Assembly (NCBI GenBank): GCA_011620605.1
Contig: WOYW01000016.1
Span: 522,291 to 586,290, forward strand
Length of the DNA: 64,000 nucleotides
Direction of reading: 5' to 3'
Origin: Bacteroidales bacterium
Lineage (GTDB): Bacteria; Bacteroidota; Bacteroidia; Bacteroidales; UBA932
The notes under the pieces are model-generated. The model saw only the letters and a list, made by a program, of their open reading frames with translations. It ran no database searches and had not been told where the DNA came from. Positions 10,328-19,777 of this stretch are shown here, one piece after another. The position numbers and the translations under genes are program-made. Each line of letters opens with the position of its first letter. The stretch's first letter is position 1.

Positions 10328-11159
10328 AAGTACCATTCTGACATTGTTCCTGATCACATTGTGTGGCCTTACACAGGCACAGGAAAAAGAAAAACCTTGT
10401 TTACAGGTCCGGGATATCCCGCCTTCTCAAATGGCCTTCAATCCCGGAGAAAAACTGACCATAATAGCCAGTTATCAATGGGGTGTGGTAAATACGGATG
10501 TAGGGACCGTCTCTCTTGAAGTGTCTCAATCAGACACTTCAGTCGTTCCACAGTTTCATGCAAAAGGACGCATACAGACGGCGCGTTTTTTCAACGCTTT
10601 TTTCTGGGTTGACGATTATTACGAAAGCCGGTTCAATCAATCCAACCTGCGTCCTACCTATTTCATGAGGGATATTCATGAAGGGAAATATACTATAAAG
10701 AACTATTATAACTACAATCAGGATTATTCCATCAATGCCCGGATTATTCGGAAAGACGGGTCCGTTCAGGATACTTTGCTTCCAGGGCGGGTATGTACGT
10801 TTGATTTCATTACCTTGTTCTACTTCCTGAGAAACCTTGAGTTCAGTAATATGAACACCGGGGATGTTTATCCCATATCGTTTGCCATAGATGAAGAGAT
10901 CTTTGAATTGTACCTAAGGTATGATGGAAAGGATGAGATCCGGGTACAGGGTTTGGGTACTTTCAGATGCCTGAAATTTTCTGCACAGACGGTTGCCGGG
11001 GTGGTTTTTGACGGGAAGGAAGATCTGCGTTTCTGGATCAGTGACGACAAAAACAGGGTGCCCTTATTTATTGAATCCCCTGTTGTTGTGGGTCGGGTAA
11101 AGGCACGACTGGGTACTTATGAAAACCTGAGGTTCCCCCTGACCAGCAAAATTAAATAA
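10305..11159 (+). CDS. DUF3108-type secreted/periplasmic protein
   Basis: Signal peptide; FNPGEKLTIIASYQWGVVNTDVGTVSLEV...FFNAFFWVDDYYESRF; overlaps the dnaB 3' end by 23 bp. Confidence 0.7.
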   Translation: MTTLTGYKSTILTLFLITLCGLTQAQEKEKPCLQVRDIPPSQMAFNPGEKLTIIASYQWGVVNTDVGTVSLEVSQSDTSVVPQFHAKGRIQTARFFNAFFWVDDYYESRFNQSNLRPTYFMRDIHEGKYTIKNYYNYNQDYSINARIIRKDGSVQDTLLPGRVCTFDFITLFYFLRNLEFSNMNTGDVYPISFAIDEEIFELYLRYDGKDEIRVQGLGTFRCLKFSAQTVAGVVFDGKEDLRFWISDDKNRVPLFIESPVVVGRVKARLGTYENLRFPLTSKIK

Positions 11160-11161
11160 CC

Positions 11162-11587
11162 ATGGGTTTCGGATCGGTCATCAGGCATAAGGGTATCATC
11201 ACGGGAACAAATCCGCTTAAAGCCGAAATCCTTACCGAATCGGCCTGTGCATCATGCCATGCGCGAGGGTATTGTTCATTGAGTGAAAAAAAACGCAAAG
11301 AGATCACCCGTTTGAAAGAGCCTGCAGGGTGGGAACCGTACATTGGACAAGAGGTGTATATTGAGATGCGAACCCGTTTGGGATTCAAGGCGTTGTGGTA
11401 TGGGATGGCATTGCCTGCCGTCATTTTGGGTGTTGCAATTGCCTGCGGGGTACTCTTCCGTTTTGCCGAGTTGCTGCAGGGTTTAATTGCCATAATGAGT
11501 ATAGCAATATATTATTTTGTTCTATATTTGTTAAAAGATCGTATCCAAAATGACTTCTACTTTACTGTACACAATATTAAGCCTTAG
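11162..11587 (+). CDS. RseC/SoxR-reducing-system family protein, first gene of rnf operon
   Basis: HKGIITGTNPLKAEILTESACASCHARGYCSLSEKKRKEI plus two TM segments; directly upstream of rnfB. Confidence 0.85.
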   Translation: MGFGSVIRHKGIITGTNPLKAEILTESACASCHARGYCSLSEKKRKEITRLKEPAGWEPYIGQEVYIEMRTRLGFKALWYGMALPAVILGVAIACGVLFRFAELLQGLIAIMSIAIYYFVLYLLKDRIQNDFYFTVHNIKP

Positions 11588-12395
11588 CTTATTGGGCGGG
11601 CTGCTGGCTGTTGTGTTGTATCTCATTGCACAAAAATTCAAAGTTCAGGAAGACCCCCGTATAGACCAGGTTCTGGAAGTATTGCCGGGAGCCAATTGCG
11701 GAGGATGCGGCTATGCCGGTTGCCGGGCTTTTGCGGAAAGTTTTGTTAAAAACCCCGACAATCCGGACTTTTTTTGCCCCGTAGGGGGAAACGATATTAT
11801 GAAAAAAGTCGCTGCCGTGCTGGGAAGGGAGGTAAAGGACCAGATTCCAAAACTGGCTGTGTTGCGTTGTAACGGATCGTGTGAAGTAAGACCTGTTCTG
11901 AATACGTATGACGGCAGTCCCAGTTGTGCCGTGGCCGCCGACCTTTACGGAGGAGAGACAGGATGTTCCTATGGATGCCTGGGATGGGGCGATTGCGTGG
12001 ATGCATGTACATTTGATGCCATATACATTAACCCGCAGACCTGTCTACCCGAAGTGGTGGAAGATAAATGTACCTCTTGTGGGGCCTGTGTTAAAGCGTG
12101 TCCCAGGAACATTTTGGAATTAAGACCTAAAGGACCGAAAAGCCGCAGAATCTATGTGGTCTGTGCCAACAATGACAAAGGGGCTGTGACCCGGAAAGTC
12201 TGTTCTGTCGGTTGTATAGGATGTCAATTATGCGTGAAGGCTTGTCCTTTTGAAGCCATTACTTTTGCCGATAATCTGGCGTATATAGATCCAGCAAAAT
12301 GTCGTTTGTGCCGCAAATGCGTTGCTGTTTGCCCCACAGGCTGCATTCTGGAGATCAATTTTCCACCAAAAAAACAAGTGACCAAAAATGAGTAA
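11550..12395 (+). CDS. rnfB: RnfB, electron transport complex ferredoxin subunit
   Basis: VLPGANCGGCGYAGCRAFAE and multiple CxxCxxCxxxCP clusters. Confidence 0.96.
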   Translation: MTSTLLYTILSLSLLGGLLAVVLYLIAQKFKVQEDPRIDQVLEVLPGANCGGCGYAGCRAFAESFVKNPDNPDFFCPVGGNDIMKKVAAVLGREVKDQIPKLAVLRCNGSCEVRPVLNTYDGSPSCAVAADLYGGETGCSYGCLGWGDCVDACTFDAIYINPQTCLPEVVEDKCTSCGACVKACPRNILELRPKGPKSRRIYVVCANNDKGAVTRKVCSVGCIGCQLCVKACPFEAITFADNLAYIDPAKCRLCRKCVAVCPTGCILEINFPPKKQVTKNE

Positions 12396-13731
12396 AACGT
12401 TTTCAATTGGAGGAATTCATCTTAAGGACAGTAAATTCTCCAGGGATAAATCCATTGAAGAATTTCCCATTCCAAAAAGGGCTGTCATTTCAATGAATCA
12501 GCATTTGGGAATGCCTGCTGTTCCGATAGTGAAAAAGGGCGATGCGGTAAAAACAGGTCAATTGATCGCCGAGCCTGCAGGATTCGTATCGGCTCCTGTT
12601 CATGCTTCCGTTAGCGGGATAGTTGCCGATGTCGCCCCATATACCGATTTTCTGGGGAAAAAAGTGTTGTCTGTAGTCATTGACACCAACGGAGATGAGT
12701 GGATGGAAACTATTGACCGTTCTCCGGAGATAAAACACGAGATTACAGCTACTCCAAGTGAGATATTTAAAATTATTTCTGACTCGGGAATTGTAGGACT
12801 GGGGGGAGCCGCGTTTCCCACCCATGTTAAGCTTACGCCCCTGGAGGGAATGAAACCCGAATACCTGATCCTGAACGGAGCCGAATGTGAACCTTACCTG
12901 ACATCGGATTACCGTCTTATGATAGAGCATGCCCAGGAAATTCTTATTGGAGGGGAAATGATGCGCCGGGTTTTAGGGGACGTGGCAGGGATCATAGGTA
13001 TAGAAGAAAACAAGCCCAAGGCCATAGAGTTGATGAAAAGGCTGACAGCTAATTATTTACAATGGGAGGTAGTGCCTTTGAAAAAACGTTACCCACAAGG
13101 AGGAGAAAAGCAATTGATAGATGCTGTACTGGGCCGCAAGGTTGCTTCCTTCTCACTTCCCATATCAACAGGGGCGGTAGTACAAAATGTAGGTACAGCT
13201 TATGCTGTCTACGAAGCGGTACAAAAACACAAACCATTGATTACAAATGTGTTAACTATCAGCTCCTCTGATCCTTCCATTCAAAAGAATTATCGGTTTC
13301 GTGTAGGAACGCCTATCCGGGATTTTTTATCGGCGGCAGGAGCCATGGATAAAGAAGGAAATTTGTCACGGTCTTTTTCCAAAGTGGTTAACGGAGGCCC
13401 CATGATGGGAAAACCTGTTACCAACCTGGACGGACCGGTAATGAAAAGCACTTCAGGCTTTGTTCTGTTTACTGAAAAGGAAACAAAAAGACAGGAACCC
13501 GGGGAATGTATCCGGTGTTCCAAATGCTTCCAGGTCTGTCCCATGAGGTTACAGCCGTATTTACTGTATCAGCTGGCGTTGGCAGGAAGAACCGAAGAAC
13601 TGGATGAAAACCGCGTTTTTGACTGTATTGAATGCGGTTGTTGCCTCTATTCCTGTCCGGCACATATTCCGTTGCTGGATCAGATCCGTTTGGCCAAAAA
13701 CGTGTCATTGAAAAATAAACGCAAGAAATAA
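12388..13731 (+). CDS. rnfC: RnfC
   Basis: GIVGLGGAAFPTHVKL, LILNGAECEPYLTSDYRLM, KRYPQGGEKQLIDAVLGR, two CxxCxxC clusters. Confidence 0.97.
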   Translation: MSKTFSIGGIHLKDSKFSRDKSIEEFPIPKRAVISMNQHLGMPAVPIVKKGDAVKTGQLIAEPAGFVSAPVHASVSGIVADVAPYTDFLGKKVLSVVIDTNGDEWMETIDRSPEIKHEITATPSEIFKIISDSGIVGLGGAAFPTHVKLTPLEGMKPEYLILNGAECEPYLTSDYRLMIEHAQEILIGGEMMRRVLGDVAGIIGIEENKPKAIELMKRLTANYLQWEVVPLKKRYPQGGEKQLIDAVLGRKVASFSLPISTGAVVQNVGTAYAVYEAVQKHKPLITNVLTISSSDPSIQKNYRFRVGTPIRDFLSAAGAMDKEGNLSRSFSKVVNGGPMMGKPVTNLDGPVMKSTSGFVLFTEKETKRQEPGECIRCSKCFQVCPMRLQPYLLYQLALAGRTEELDENRVFDCIECGCCLYSCPAHIPLLDQIRLAKNVSLKNKRKK

Positions 13732-13732
13732 A

Positions 13733-14776
13733 ATGGACAAACTACTTATTTCACCGGCTCCACACCTGCACAGTAAAGACAGTACCCGAAGGATAATGCG
13801 TGATGTTATCATAGCGCTCATGCCTTCTGTTTTGGTGAGCGTTTATTTTGCAGGACTTAGTGCGTTGCTGGTTCTGGTTGTGTCGGTCGCAGGTTGTGTT
13901 CTGCTGGAACATCTCATTGCACGGTACCTTATGAAGAAGAAAACAACGGTAAGCGATCTGTCTGCCGTTGTAACCGGGATACTGCTGGCCCTGAACCTGC
14001 CTGTCTCCTCACCATGGTGGATGGTGCTGATAGGATGTATAGTGGCTATTGGTATTGCCAAAATGACTTTTGGCGGCCTGGGACACAATTTATTCAACCC
14101 GGCATTGGTAGCCCGTGTTTTCCTTCTGATCTCTTTCCCGGTCCAGATGACTAACTGGACGGTTTCAAACAGTATTTTCAGACCGGATAAATGGGAACTT
14201 CCCAAAGGCCTTTTAGGTGTTCAGGGTCAATTGCTTGATGCTTCTTCTGGCGCTACTCCCCTGGGTATTATCAAGGAAGGACTGGCCAACGGGATGACTA
14301 TGGAAACACTCAGCCAGCAACATAATTTTTCTTATTGGCACATGTTGTTCGGCCATATGGACGGCTCCATGGGAGAAGTCTCTGTCCTGGCCATTCTGGC
14401 CGGATTGTTTTACCTGCTTATCAGAAAAGTAATACGTCCGGTTATTCCATTATCTATAGTGATCACCGTTGCTGTGTTCTCGGGTATTCTGTGGCTGACG
14501 GATCCTTCCCAATATGCGGATCCCCTCTTCCATTTGCTTACCGGGGGATTGTTGCTGGGGGCTGTTTTCATGGCTACCGATTATACCACCTCACCTATGT
14601 CTCCGCTGGGAATGATCATTTTTGGTGTTGGTATCGGGATCGTGACGATGGTGATCCGGGTTTGGGGCGCTTATCCGGAAGGAGTCTCTTTTGCTATTTT
14701 ATTTATGAACGCTTTGGTCCCACTGCTCAACAAGATCAAACCGTTACCGTATCAAAAGGAGGTGAGTCGTGGCTAG
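13733..14776 (+). CDS. rnfD: RnfD
   Basis: ISPAPHLHSKDSTRRIMRDVIIALMP...DASSGATPLG (flavinylation motif)...ATDYTTSPMSPLGMIIFG. Confidence 0.97.
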   Translation: MDKLLISPAPHLHSKDSTRRIMRDVIIALMPSVLVSVYFAGLSALLVLVVSVAGCVLLEHLIARYLMKKKTTVSDLSAVVTGILLALNLPVSSPWWMVLIGCIVAIGIAKMTFGGLGHNLFNPALVARVFLLISFPVQMTNWTVSNSIFRPDKWELPKGLLGVQGQLLDASSGATPLGIIKEGLANGMTMETLSQQHNFSYWHMLFGHMDGSMGEVSVLAILAGLFYLLIRKVIRPVIPLSIVITVAVFSGILWLTDPSQYADPLFHLLTGGLLLGAVFMATDYTTSPMSPLGMIIFGVGIGIVTMVIRVWGAYPEGVSFAILFMNALVPLLNKIKPLPYQKEVSRG

Positions 14777-15356
14777 AGAATCCAATTTTAAAAACATGTT
14801 CCTGTGCATGCTGATCATTTGTCTTGGTGGTTCAGCTTTACTGGGAGGGGTTTACCTGATAACATACCAACCCATAGCGGATGCACAGGCCGCCAAAGTA
14901 AACCAGGCACTGGCCGGGGTTTTGCCGGAATTTGACAATGTCCCTGCAGAGGAAGCTTATCAGATCCGGGTGGACGGCAGGGCCGTAACCGTATATCCGG
15001 CCAAAATAGCCGGTGTGTTTGCTGGAGCCGCCGTAGAAGCCGTTACCACAAAAGGTTTTGGAGGTCCCATAACCTTAATGGTGGGCTTTAAGACCGATGG
15101 TACTATTTACAATACAGCTGTTATTTCCCACTCGGAAACACCGGGACTGGGAGATAAGATGGATCCGAGAAAAAGCGATTTCAGTCTGCAATTCAAGGGA
15201 AAGAACCCCGATACCTTTAAACTGGCCGTTACAAAAGACGGCGGACAGGTAGATGCCATTACGGCAGCCACTATCAGTTCCAGGGCTTTTTGTGATGCTG
15301 TGAACCTGGCATACAGGGCATTCAAACAGGCTGCCCAAAAAGGAGGTGATCAATGA
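14769..15356 (+). CDS. rnfG: RnfG, FMN-binding subunit
   Basis: GFGGPITLMVGFKTDGTIYNTAVISHSETPGLGDKM...VDAITAATISSRAFCDAVN. Confidence 0.95.
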   Translation: MARESNFKNMFLCMLIICLGGSALLGGVYLITYQPIADAQAAKVNQALAGVLPEFDNVPAEEAYQIRVDGRAVTVYPAKIAGVFAGAAVEAVTTKGFGGPITLMVGFKTDGTIYNTAVISHSETPGLGDKMDPRKSDFSLQFKGKNPDTFKLAVTKDGGQVDAITAATISSRAFCDAVNLAYRAFKQAAQKGGDQ

Positions 15357-15934
15357 ATAAATTAAGTATCATAACCAAAGGGATCATAAAGGAGAATCCA
15401 ATTTTTGTATTGGTGTTGGGTATGTGTCCCACCTTGGGAACCACAACATCTGCTTTTAACGGTTTGGGGATGGGACTGGCAACTACTTTTGTGCTCATGT
15501 TGTCAAACCTGGTCATATCCCTGATCGCAGGATTTATACCGGCTAAGGTCAGGATTCCTTCATTTATTGTTGTCATTGCCGTTTTTGTTACTATGGTGCA
15601 ACTGATCATGCAGGCATATGTACCTACCCTTTATGAAACACTCGGCCTGTTCATTCCGCTTATTGTTGTGAACTGTATCGTCCTGGGTCGTGCCGAGGCT
15701 TTTGCCAGTAAAAACAAGCCGCTGGACTCATTCCTGGACGGATTAGGTGCAGGTATTGGTTTTACACTGGGATTAACGGTTTTGGGAGCCGTGCGTGAGT
15801 TGTTGGGTTCGGGAGCTTTCTTCGGCTGGAAGATCCTACCAGGAGATGCCATGCTGGTCTTCATTCTGGCACCCGGTGCCTTTATAGCGTTGGGTTATCT
15901 TATGGTCTTATTCAACAAGATAAAAAAGGCATAA
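15353..15934 (+). CDS. rnfE: RnfE
   Basis: [40 protein letters not shown]...[11 protein letters not shown]. Confidence 0.96.
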   Translation: MNKLSIITKGIIKENPIFVLVLGMCPTLGTTTSAFNGLGMGLATTFVLMLSNLVISLIAGFIPAKVRIPSFIVVIAVFVTMVQLIMQAYVPTLYETLGLFIPLIVVNCIVLGRAEAFASKNKPLDSFLDGLGAGIGFTLGLTVLGAVRELLGSGAFFGWKILPGDAMLVFILAPGAFIALGYLMVLFNKIKKA

Positions 15935-15938
15935 TATT

Positions 15939-16538
15939 ATGGAATACATTCTGATTATTATATCGGCAGTATTTGTCAACAATATTGTACTGAACCAGTT
16001 TCTGGGAGTTTGTCCGTTCCTGGGTGTGTCCAATAAAATATCTACTGCCGCAGGTATGAGTGCAGCCGTGGTTTTTGTAATGACACTGGCTACTTTGATC
16101 ACCTATCTCATACAAAATTATGTCCTGGATCCACTGAATATTGGCTTCATGCAAACGGTCACCTTCATTTTGGTGATCGCTTCTCTTGTCCAGATGGTGG
16201 AGATCATCCTGAAAAAAATATCACCGGCCCTCTACCAGGCTTTGGGTATATTTCTTCCTTTGATCACTACCAACTGTGCCGTTTTGGGGGTTGCCATTAT
16301 TGTGGTAACCAAAGAGTTTACTTTTTCAGGAACGGCAGCCATGTTGAATTTACCCCAGGCTCTTGTTTATGCCGCTTCCATGGCTTTGGGCTTCGGACTG
16401 GCCCTGATCATTTTTGCCGGGTTGCGCGAACATATGGATCTGGTGGGTGTCCCCAAACCGTTCAGGGGCGTTCCCATAGCATTGATAACAGCCGGTATAC
16501 TGGCATTGGCTTTTATGGGTTTTTCGGGAATTGTCTGA
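15939..16538 (+). CDS. rnfA: RnfA
   Basis: [40 protein letters not shown]. Confidence 0.97.
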   Translation: MEYILIIISAVFVNNIVLNQFLGVCPFLGVSNKISTAAGMSAAVVFVMTLATLITYLIQNYVLDPLNIGFMQTVTFILVIASLVQMVEIILKKISPALYQALGIFLPLITTNCAVLGVAIIVVTKEFTFSGTAAMLNLPQALVYAASMALGFGLALIIFAGLREHMDLVGVPKPFRGVPIALITAGILALAFMGFSGIV

Positions 16539-16555
16539 TCCAAAAACCGTGTATT

Positions 16556-16786
16556 ATGGAAAATATTGAACAACTGGAAAAATTTGTAAAGACCGCCGAA
16601 GGATCCCGTGACCAGACTGCCTGGTATAAATTGGGGGATCTTTACCGTAAAGACGAAAGGTGGGGAGATGCGCTGAATGCTTATGCCAAATGTATGGAGC
16701 TGGGGGCCTGCAATGCCGCCAGGGAAGCTTCGGATGCCATCCACCGTATTCTGAATTACAGGAATACGGACAGTATGAATCCGTGA
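16556..16786 (+). CDS. Small TPR/Sel1-like protein downstream of rnfA
   Basis: TAWYKLGDLYRKDERWGDALNAYAKCMELGACNAAREAS. Confidence 0.6.
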   Translation: MENIEQLEKFVKTAEGSRDQTAWYKLGDLYRKDERWGDALNAYAKCMELGACNAAREASDAIHRILNYRNTDSMNP

Positions 16787-16793
16787 TCCGTTA

Positions 16794-17663
16794 TTAATTT
16801 AGAAGAACAGTCAACCCGTAATCCATCAAACGGGCAGCATCCTTGTACCGCAACAGCGACGAAGGCGCTTTCATAACTACTGCTATTACTCTTTTATCTG
16901 ACAGTTTTGCAGTAGCCGTTATACACAGGCCCGCCGCAGAGGTATACCCGGTTTTAAAACCGTCACAACCGTTGTAAGCATAAGAACGTCCGGGTAATAA
17001 TCCGTTTGTAGCCCAATAGGTCGTGCCCCTGAAATTCATACTGGTCAAAGATGTGAAATTTAAAATTTCGGGAAATCTGATAATGAATTCACGGGTAAGA
17101 AGGGCCATGGACCGGGGAGATATTCCGTTCCCGGAAGATAATCCGGAGGCATCAGTATAATAGGCGTTCAGGCCCAGCGAATCTGCATACCGGTTCATGA
17201 TGGCTGCAAAATCCTGTTCTGTTCCACCGGACAGGTATTCTCCCAAAGCCACGGCACATGCGTTGGCAGAAACTACACATAAGGCCTTGATCATTTCATC
17301 CACCGAATAGGTAAGGGTCTCATTCAATGGCACGTTGGATTCTCCCGGATTGACCGATCGTGAAGCAGCATAAGCGCTTACCGGGATCAGGGATTGCAGG
17401 GACAGGTAGCCTTTTTCTATATGATCAAAAACGATGTACATAGTCATCACTTTTGTCATACTTGCCGGTACAAGCAGGTAATCAGGGCTTTCCGAATACA
17501 ACTCGGTTCCTGTGGCAGCGTCAATGACTATAGCCCCCTGACAACTAAGGTTTAAAGAAACTCCCGGTTCCCCGCCCGGACCGGGTTCGGGCGTAATTTG
17601 TTTTCCGCAGGATGCAAGAACCAGCAGAAGTATCCACAAACCCTTCAGAGGCAAAATTTTCAT
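16794..17663 (-). CDS. D-alanyl-D-alanine carboxypeptidase (S11 family, lipoprotein-like N-terminus)
   Basis: SxxK (PASMTK), SxN (VSANAC), KTG (GFKTGYTSAAG); LVLASCGK lipobox. Confidence 0.92.
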   Translation of the reverse strand: MKILPLKGLWILLLVLASCGKQITPEPGPGGEPGVSLNLSCQGAIVIDAATGTELYSESPDYLLVPASMTKVMTMYIVFDHIEKGYLSLQSLIPVSAYAASRSVNPGESNVPLNETLTYSVDEMIKALCVVSANACAVALGEYLSGGTEQDFAAIMNRYADSLGLNAYYTDASGLSSGNGISPRSMALLTREFIIRFPEILNFTSLTSMNFRGTTYWATNGLLPGRSYAYNGCDGFKTGYTSAAGLCITATAKLSDKRVIAVVMKAPSSLLRYKDAARLMDYGLTVLLN

Positions 17664-17731
17664 GGATCCAAAGATATGAAATATAGCATTATCTTTGTTT
17701 TATAAAAAGAATAACCTGGTTCCTTTTTTTA

Positions 17732-18200
17732 GATGTCATTTCATGCAGTGCCCCCGTGTATTATGCCGTTAAGGACATCAATTCCGGATGGAATTTTTTT
17801 TACCACATACGCCACGGCTTGCTTCGTTTTGAGGGAGCCATGAACGTTGCCGAGACGTGGGTCAACGGGCATTATGCGGGTAAACATATGGGAGGCTTTC
17901 TTCCTTTTGTCATTGATGTGACAGCTGTTCTTAAAGAAAACGGCGATCGTTCTTCCCGTGCTAAACTGAAAACGACTGGATTTTAACATGTACTGAGGAC
18001 TCTACAGGGAGGCCCGAATGACGATCAAATCGTCTTTATACATCACCGATCCCATTATGGATAATGTGCCTGCCGGCGGAGGTGTCCCGAAACCTTATAT
18101 CATTTCTGAATACGGAGACTGGGAAAACCTGATGCCACAGGAACAATCCAGCCGCCAGTTGAGGGAATACGGCCAAAAACGGTTGCTTCAGCAGGCCACT
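17732..18200 (+). pseudogene. GH2-family glycoside hydrolase remnant, 5' part (internally deleted and frameshifted)
   Basis: Fragments YYAVKDINSGWNFFYHIRHGLLRFEGAMNVAETWVNGHYAGKHMGGFLPFVIDVTAVLKEN (GH2 sugar-binding domain) and [51 protein letters not shown], separated by stop/frame changes. Interrupted at 18200 by the IS element. Confidence 0.75.
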
Positions 18201-18224
18201 TCTATGTTGAAAACCAATTTTTTT

Positions 18225-18237
18225 GAGCATTATTTTT
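18225..18237. repeat. Subterminal inverted repeat GAGCATTATTTTT of the IS110-family element, copy 1
   Basis: Reverse complement AAAAATAATGCTC is at 19721-19733. Confidence 0.85.
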
Positions 18238-18269
18238 TCTAATTTGTAAATTTGTTATGCAAGTCCAAT

Positions 18270-18570
18270 AGGAAGCAGGCTCTGCAGGGGTGCAACCTGC
18301 CAGTAATAAGCCGTACGGATACACTGTATCGGGAGGGGCTGGCCCCTTCTTTTAACTTTAATAAGTTGATACAGGAATCCTTGAAATGGCTTTCAAAAAA
18401 CCACTCTCTTTTGTCCTTATCATACAAATTCAGAACGTGTAAATACCTTATAAAAACAACCTTCTATCAGTAATCATCCGGGGATGTTACATTTCCCTGA
18501 TTCAGTCTTTATAATGAAAAGTGCCGTAATCTAATTAAAGCAGCATAATAGCTGCAGGGTCTGCTTAACG
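18270..18570 (-). ncRNA. Candidate bridge RNA region of the IS110-family element (strand uncertain, listed in transposase orientation)
   Basis: Non-coding transposase-downstream end with hairpins: GCAGG-ctc-TGCA-gggg-TGCA-a-CCTGC (18275-18300), GATAC-act-GTATC (18318-18330), AGGGG-ctgg-CCCCT (18334-18347), AAGCAG...CTGCTT (18539-18566). Confidence 0.5.
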
Positions 18571-18597
18571 GTCACTTTCGGAAATGCTGATTGGTTT

Positions 18598-19683
18598 TTA
18601 TAGGTTATCAGTTTTATTATATTCATATGGTTTGTTGTATTTCAAAACAGCATAAGTACGATTAGCCAGCTTTTTAGCAATCCGGATGATCGCATTGTTT
18701 GGTTCCATCCGTTTAACTAAATTCTGGTATGCCATCAGTAAGGCCGGATCCCGGCGGATCGCTACCCAGGCGCTCTCAACAAAAGCGCTTCTCAAGTAAT
18801 TGTGAGAACGGAAGGTGATCTCACCAACTTTCTCCTTTGAACCGCTGGAGTGCGTCATCGGAATGAGTCCAATGAAAGAGGCGAAACGTTCCGCACTTTG
18901 AAAACGGCCTACATCCTCTATTTCCGTCAGGATGAACATCGCGTTGATCAAAGCGATCCCGGGAATGGAGCACAGTAATTTTATACGATCCCGATAAGTG
19001 TTTTTTTCAGAAAGCAATTTGATTTCCCTGATGATATTTTTGAGCAATTCTTTTTGAGAACGAGCTTCATCAACTAAAGCTTTCAGAGCCAAATGACCGG
19101 AGGGTTCTTTCATCGGTATTGCTTCGAGCCAGGTCATAAAACATTTTGACCAATGTTTATTTGAACCCTTAAATTGTTCAGGCAGTTGAATACCGTAAAA
19201 ATACAGGAAAGATTTGATACGAAGCTTGAATCGAATCATATCCCGGACCAAGGCCTTCCGGGAGCGGATCAACGATCGGTCGTTCAGCGTACTTTCCGAA
19301 GGTGTATATATTGCAGTCAGGCTTCCTTCACGAAGAGAGCGTGCTATTTTTCGGCTATCCCTTTTATCTTCCTTCTGGAACTGATCCTTCTGGGTGCCGG
19401 GAATGTCTGCAGCGTTGACAACGATATTGTTTACACCCAGGTTGCACAATCGGTAGTGCGTCCATAATCCGGAAAAACCAGCCTCATAAGCAGAATAGTA
19501 ACTCGCCCCGGGATAGTTGCTTTGCAAATAATTACTTAATACTTCAGGCTCGGGTGGCATGACAAAAGTCTTTAACGTTAACTGATCATTCAATAGGGTC
19601 ACTTGCCAACTTTTGAGGTGGACATCTAATCCAGCGTAAATGTTTTGACCTTTAAAATCTAATTTGTTAATTTGTACAGGCAT
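18598..19683 (-). CDS. IS110-family transposase (DEDD N-terminal domain, Transposase_20 C-terminal domain)
   Basis: YAGLDVHLKSWQVTL...YSAYEAGFSGLWTHYRLCNLG...CSIPGIALINAMFILTEIEDVGRFQSAERFASFIGLIPMTHSSGSKEKVGEITFRSHNYLRSAFVESAW. Confidence 0.95.
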   Translation of the reverse strand: MPVQINKLDFKGQNIYAGLDVHLKSWQVTLLNDQLTLKTFVMPPEPEVLSNYLQSNYPGASYYSAYEAGFSGLWTHYRLCNLGVNNIVVNAADIPGTQKDQFQKEDKRDSRKIARSLREGSLTAIYTPSESTLNDRSLIRSRKALVRDMIRFKLRIKSFLYFYGIQLPEQFKGSNKHWSKCFMTWLEAIPMKEPSGHLALKALVDEARSQKELLKNIIREIKLLSEKNTYRDRIKLLCSIPGIALINAMFILTEIEDVGRFQSAERFASFIGLIPMTHSSGSKEKVGEITFRSHNYLRSAFVESAWVAIRRDPALLMAYQNLVKRMEPNNAIIRIAKKLANRTYAVLKYNKPYEYNKTDNL

Positions 19684-19720
19684 AAGTCATTGAGTTTTAT
19701 TTATTAATGTTTTACTCCAT

Positions 19721-19733
19721 AAAAATAATGCTC
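19721..19733. repeat. Subterminal inverted repeat of the IS110-family element, copy 2 (AAAAATAATGCTC)
   Basis: Reverse complement of 18225-18237. Confidence 0.85.
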
Positions 19734-19777
19734 TTTGGCTTATGTTCTTCCGATAATTTCATTTTTCAAACATAGGG

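Noticed and set aside
18239-18473. Small ORFs (62 and 73 aa) in the IS110 non-coding end
   Set aside because: No family resemblance or clear ribosome-binding context; region is better explained as structured non-coding RNA.
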